The translations under genes and the position numbers were made by a program. Shown piece by piece: positions 61,061-64,000 of a stretch of 64,000 nt of DNA. Numbering within the stretch: the first letter of the stretch is position 1; each line of letters opens with the position of its first letter. Origin of the DNA: Streptomyces cinnabarinus (GTDB lineage: Bacteria; Actinomycetota; Actinomycetes; Streptomycetales; Streptomycetaceae); the NCBI RefSeq assembly GCF_027270315.1, contig NZ_CP114413.1:2790001-2854000 (forward strand), given 5' to 3'. The notes under the pieces were generated by a model that was not told where the DNA came from, searched no databases, and saw nothing but the letters and a program-made list of their open reading frames with translations.

Positions 61061-61732
61061 ATGAGCGAGTCGCACCTCTGGCACGCCGTTGACGCCTACT
61101 TCACCGCTCACCTCGCACCGGACGACGAAGCGCTCCGGGCGGCCCTGCGCGACAGCGACGCCGCGGGACTCCCGCAGGTCGCCGTGACCGCCCCGCAGGG
61201 CAAGCTCCTCCAGCTCCTGGCCCAGATCCAGGGCGCCCGCACCATCCTGGAGATCGGCACCCTCGGCGGCTACAGCACCATCTGGCTGGCCCGCGCCCTG
61301 CCCGCGGACGGGCGGCTGGTCTCCCTGGAGTACAGCCCGGTCCACGCCGAGGTGGCCACCCGCAACATCGCCCGCGCGGGCCTGGACAAGGTGGTCGAGG
61401 TCCGCGTCGGCCCGGCCCTGGAGTCCCTGCCCCACCTGGCCGACGAGAACCCTGCCCCCTTCGACCTGGTCTTCATCGACGCGGACAAGGCCAACAACCC
61501 GCACTACCTGGAGTGGGCGCTGAAGCTCACCAGCGCGGGCAGCCTGATCATCATCGACAATGTGGTCCGCGAGGGCCGGGTCACCGACGCCGACAGCACG
61601 GCGCCGGACATCCGGGGCACCCGGACCGCCATCGAGATGATCGGCAGCCACCCGCGCCTGAGCGGCACCGCCGTCCAGACGGTGGGTGCCAAGGGCTACG
61701 ACGGTTTCGCGCTGGCGAGGGTGCTGGCGTAG
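61061..61732 (+). CDS. O-methyltransferase (class I, caffeoyl-CoA type)
   Basis: 223 residues from ATG 61061. SAM motifs ILEIGTLGGYSTIWLARAL, LVSLEYSPVHAEVA and the metal-binding DLVFIDADKANNPHYLEW are those of metal-dependent small-molecule O-methyltransferases. AAGGC in the leader may serve as a weak ribosome-binding site. Substrate unknown; could modify a catechol or phenolic metabolite. Confidence 0.9.
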   Translation: MSESHLWHAVDAYFTAHLAPDDEALRAALRDSDAAGLPQVAVTAPQGKLLQLLAQIQGARTILEIGTLGGYSTIWLARALPADGRLVSLEYSPVHAEVATRNIARAGLDKVVEVRVGPALESLPHLADENPAPFDLVFIDADKANNPHYLEWALKLTSAGSLIIIDNVVREGRVTDADSTAPDIRGTRTAIEMIGSHPRLSGTAVQTVGAKGYDGFALARVLA

Positions 61733-61742
61733 CGGGCCCTCC

Positions 61743-62135
61743 TCAGGCCTCGTGGTAGAAGCCGACGTTGACGCTGCGCGGGGCGGTGCGGTCGTGGACG
61801 ACGATCTCGCCGCTGCCGCCGCGCGGGAGCCGGAAAGTGCCGCCGTAGGTGAGGGTCTGGGCGTACTCGCCGACGGTGAGCCGGACCTCGGAGGACGGGT
61901 CGGGCTGGGAGCCGCGCAGCCAGGTCACCTGCCAGACACCGTCCGGGCCGCACAGGAACTCCAGGTGCACCCGGGAGACGAACAGCCAGTCGTCCGGCGT
62001 GGCCAGCCGGCACACCGACTTGTCCCGGCCCACGCGGAGCACGGCGCCCGGCTCGCTGGGCGCGTCGGCCATGAGCATGCCGGCCGTGGCACCCTCCTCC
62101 GCCGCGGTGACGGCGGCCATGGTGAGTTCGAGCAC
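61743..62135 (-). CDS. FHA-like small protein
   Basis: 130 residues from GTG 62135, six bases after AGGAGG. The central part, VLRVGRDKSVCRLATPDDWLFVSRVHLEF, has the GR...SRxH pattern of FHA domains, which bind phosphothreonine. The remainder is beta-rich (LTVGEYAQTLTYGGTFRLP). It would read a Ser/Thr-kinase signal, but no kinase is nearby. Stop-to-stop convergence with the methyltransferase (10 bp). Confidence 0.75.
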   Translation of the reverse strand: MLELTMAAVTAAEEGATAGMLMADAPSEPGAVLRVGRDKSVCRLATPDDWLFVSRVHLEFLCGPDGVWQVTWLRGSQPDPSSEVRLTVGEYAQTLTYGGTFRLPRGGSGEIVVHDRTAPRSVNVGFYHEA

Positions 62136-62215
62136 GTGCGTCCTCCTGAAGTGTCCTTACTACAGCGGCCGCATACTAAATCGCCCGGCCCGACCCTGTC
62201 CGGCACAATGGAGTC

Positions 62216-62623
62216 ATGACCGAGCGAAAGCCACCGGGCGTCCCGTTCGAGTCCTGGGTGGACAAGCAGATCCGGGATGCCGAGCGGCGCGGTGAATTCG
62301 CCCATCTGCCGGGCGCGGGGCAGCCGTTGCCGCCGGGCACGGACACCACGTACGACGAACTGTGGTGGATCAAGCAGAAGATGACCCGCGAGGGCCTGGT
62401 CTCCCTCCCGCCCACCCTCGCCCTGCGCAAGGAGGCGGAGGACGCCCTGGAAGCGGCCCTGAAGGCGCCCACGGAACACCAGGTCCGAAAGATCATCACA
62501 GAGGTCAACGCCAAGATCCGCGAGATGATGTTCAAGCCGCCGCCAGGTCCTCCGCTCGGAAAGAAGCCGTACGACGTCGAGGACGTCGTACGGCGTTGGC
62601 GCGAGGGTTCCTCAGACGCGTAG
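62216..62623 (+). CDS. DUF1992 (DnaJ-homologue-type conserved) protein
   Basis: 135 residues. The DUF1992 core is visible: ESWVDKQIRDAERRGEFAHL, PGAGQPLPPG and WWIKQKMTREGL, followed by an Arg/Glu-rich helix. Found in bacteria and in the DNAJC28 family; role unknown. It converges on the next gene with a 12-bp overlap. ATG 62216; no strong ribosome-binding site. Confidence 0.9.
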   Translation: MTERKPPGVPFESWVDKQIRDAERRGEFAHLPGAGQPLPPGTDTTYDELWWIKQKMTREGLVSLPPTLALRKEAEDALEAALKAPTEHQVRKIITEVNAKIREMMFKPPPGPPLGKKPYDVEDVVRRWREGSSDA

Positions 62624-62899
62624 CAGCCGGTCGGCCAGCTCGCGGTAGTCCCGCAGGGCGAGCCGGAGCCGCTCGGTGTCGGCGGCGGACTCGTCGTCCT
62701 GCCAGGAGCCCCGGAGCGTGCGGCGGCGCTGGTGCAGCGCCTCGGTGACCCGCTCGGAGACCTCCTCCAGTACCTGGTCGGCCTCCTCGACGGCGGCGCG
62801 GGGGCCCTCGACGAACCCGGAGAGGGCGTGCTGGAGGCGCAGTTCGAGCTTGTCGCACTCCTCACGGCGCAGGAGCGGGGTGCTTTCGGGCATGGTCAC
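62612..62899 (-). CDS. Small helical protein, related to its upstream neighbour
   Basis: 95 residues from GTG 62899 (ATG 62893 possible). All-helical, acidic. LSGFVEGPRAAVEEADQVLEEV resembles ERFVESPREAVGEADRLLADV of the adjacent upstream gene, so the two share a homologous helical module. The start codon directly follows the upstream TGA. Function unknown. Confidence 0.75.
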   Translation of the reverse strand: MTMPESTPLLRREECDKLELRLQHALSGFVEGPRAAVEEADQVLEEVSERVTEALHQRRRTLRGSWQDDESAADTERLRLALRDYRELADRLLRV

Positions 62900-63508
62900 T
62901 CAACTCCCCTTGTTCCCTGACTTGTCGAGGACGGGCCCCCGGGCCGGGTCCATCCGGCGGGACGGCTCGGCGCCCACCAGCTCCCGGAACAGCTCCCGTG
63001 CCTCGACCATGGCGCCGCGCATCTCCTCGGTGTCGACGCCCTCGCCGTGTACCGCCACGGCGCGGTGGACGCGGCGGTAGCCGTCGACATGACCGGCGTG
63101 ATGGACGGAGAGCGCGGCTAGCTGCTCCTCGTGCTGTCCGCCGTCGGGGAACCCGCGGTCCCCGGCGACGTCGGCGAGCAGCCGGTCGGCCTCCCCGACG
63201 GCTTCCCGGGGCGACTCGACGAACCGCTCCTGGGCAGCCGCCCAGCGGGCCTCGTACTCCTGGCGCCGCGCGGGCTCCAACGGCCGCTCCTTGAGCGCCC
63301 CGTGCTGCCGCACCCGTTCGGCGAGCTCCCGCTCGGCCGCCTTGCTGTCACCGTCGTGCCGGGCCACGGCCCGGTCGTACTCGGGCCCGAAGCGCCGCCG
63401 CAGGCTCCGCCCCGTTCCCGGCTCCCGGGCGCGCAGAAGGACGACGGCCGCGCCGACGACAGCGAGCGCCGCTATCACGATCAAAGCGATGATGAGGCCA
63501 GTGGACAT
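62900..63508 (-). CDS. Membrane-anchored helical protein
   Basis: 202 residues from ATG 63508. One N-terminal transmembrane helix (GLIIALIVIAALAVVGAAVVLL) and a long charged helical domain with the FVESPREAVGEADRLL module and a second helical pair around VDTEEMRGAMVEARELFREL. Known only as a conserved streptomycete type to me. It forms an operon with the following 95-residue gene. Function unknown. Confidence 0.75.
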   Translation of the reverse strand: MSTGLIIALIVIAALAVVGAAVVLLRAREPGTGRSLRRRFGPEYDRAVARHDGDSKAAERELAERVRQHGALKERPLEPARRQEYEARWAAAQERFVESPREAVGEADRLLADVAGDRGFPDGGQHEEQLAALSVHHAGHVDGYRRVHRAVAVHGEGVDTEEMRGAMVEARELFRELVGAEPSRRMDPARGPVLDKSGNKGS

Positions 63509-63615
63509 GAACGCCTTCCACGTATCTCGACCCAACCGGCCCTCCTTGCGAACCGGTACCGGGTCCGGGTAGCCCCGGGCGCCGCCGCCAAACAGCACCG
63601 TCGGACAATGCCTCC

Positions 63616-64000
63616 ATGACCTGGACGATCGCCCCCGAACCCGCCGACTCCCCCGCCGCCACGGCGCTCTGGCGGGCGTACTACACGGAGGTCAGCGATC
63701 GCTACTACCTCCTGCACGAGGGCCGCCGCACCGACCCGGCCGAGCTGGAGCGGGAGATCGCGGCCCAGAGCTGGGACGAACTCACGCCCCCGAAGGGCGC
63801 GTTGCTGGTGGCGCGCTTCGCGGGCGAACCCGCCGGGACGGCCGGCGTCCGGCTCCTGGACCCCAGGACCGCCGAGCTGAAGCGGGTGTTCGTCCAGGAG
63901 CCCCTGCGCGGCAAGGGCGGCGCCCCGCTCCTGGTCCGGGCCGCCGAGGAGGCCGCCCGCACGATGGGCGCCGGGCGCATGGTCCTGGACACCCGCGGCG
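63616..64000 (+). CDS. GNAT-family N-acetyltransferase, 5' part (cut by window end)
   Basis: 128 residues read before the window ends; no stop is reached. ATG 63616 gives MTWTIAPEPADSPAATALW. The acetyl-CoA loop is LKRVFVQEPLRGKGGAPLL, where RGKGGA replaces the common RGxGxG/A. The following helix AEEAARTMGAGRMVLDT is typical. Substrate unknown. Confidence 0.85.
   Translation, partial: MTWTIAPEPADSPAATALWRAYYTEVSDRYYLLHEGRRTDPAELEREIAAQSWDELTPPKGALLVARFAGEPAGTAGVRLLDPRTAELKRVFVQEPLRGKGGAPLLVRAAEEAARTMGAGRMVLDTRG

Noticed and set aside
1..64000. tRNA or rRNA genes
   Set aside because: No T-loop/CCA-stem patterns or rRNA-like stretches were noticed; a covariance search could not be run.

Overview
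The window is high-GC actinobacterial DNA and almost certainly comes from a Streptomyces chromosome. Codon third positions are strongly GC-biased and many genes start with GTG, TTG or even CTG. Streptomycete hallmarks include an ATPase/XRE-DUF5753/DUF397 module, DUF397, DUF2330 and DUF5336 proteins, several ECF sigma/membrane-partner pairs and F420-type enzymes. From memory, the order of RNase H-phosphatase, zinc-ribbon and Nif3-like genes, and the later B12-type ECF transporter next to a transglycosylase, resembles the S. coelicolor SCO2299-SCO2326 region. I could not check that here. No tRNA, rRNA or CRISPR array was seen.

Layout. 0-5 kb: end of an aldolase gene, an RNase H/zinc-ribbon/Nif3 operon, a conserved unknown gene and a 49-residue ORF. 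5-8 kb: a leftward SDR / zinc alcohol dehydrogenase / MaoC hydratase operon. 8-15 kb: a two-component system, an ECF sigma pair and two MFS pumps. 15-22.7 kb: an AraC regulator, two ricin-lectin proteins with a BNR/sialidase-like protein, a methyltransferase, a cell-wall amidase, a DUF5336 protein, an LLM flavin enzyme. 22.7-28.7 kb: a glycosyltransferase/methyltransferase/toroid-protein operon diverging from a KstR-like TetR gene, then ferredoxin and aldehyde dehydrogenase. 28.8-34.9 kb: an inserted, less GC-rich island with two STAND NTPases, a small companion and a decayed IS5-type transposase. 35-37 kb: MBL hydrolase, SnoaL-like protein and a kinase-like phosphotransferase. 37.3-43.8 kb: cobalamin riboswitch, two exported proteins, a complete ECF transporter and a transglycosylase. 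43.9-48.6 kb: a sigma pair, a Fic protein and the XRE/DUF397 module. 48.5-55.9 kb: FadA5-like thiolase, a 1275-residue secreted NucA/NucB-type nuclease with a SUKH neighbour, CYP125-like P450. 56-64 kb: membrane glycosyltransferase/PAP2 genes and small conserved proteins.

The main theme is a dispersed steroid side-chain catabolism regulon. A KstR homologue (26.1 kb), a CYP125-like P450, a ferredoxin, alcohol and aldehyde dehydrogenases, a hydratase plus SDR resembling a split peroxisomal multifunctional enzyme, and a FadA5-like thiolase could between them oxidise a sterol side chain from the terminal methyl to thiolysis. The acyl-CoA ligase and acyl-CoA dehydrogenase steps are not in the window. 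Four KstR-type operators precede kstR/glycosyltransferase, MaoC, aldehyde dehydrogenase and thiolase genes. A second 15-bp palindrome, CTGAYRNNNCRTCAG, occurs at five promoters (MaoC, LLM enzyme, aldehyde dehydrogenase, MBL hydrolase, P450), two of them shared with KstR sites. I know of no regulator for it. It is the most interesting unexplained signal here.

Other notable systems are an ECF B12 transporter whose two exported proteins may be a bacterial counterpart of the two-domain animal B12 carriers; an island of STAND proteins sharing an N-terminal Gly/Val-rich tag; and a secreted nuclease paired with an immunity-type protein.
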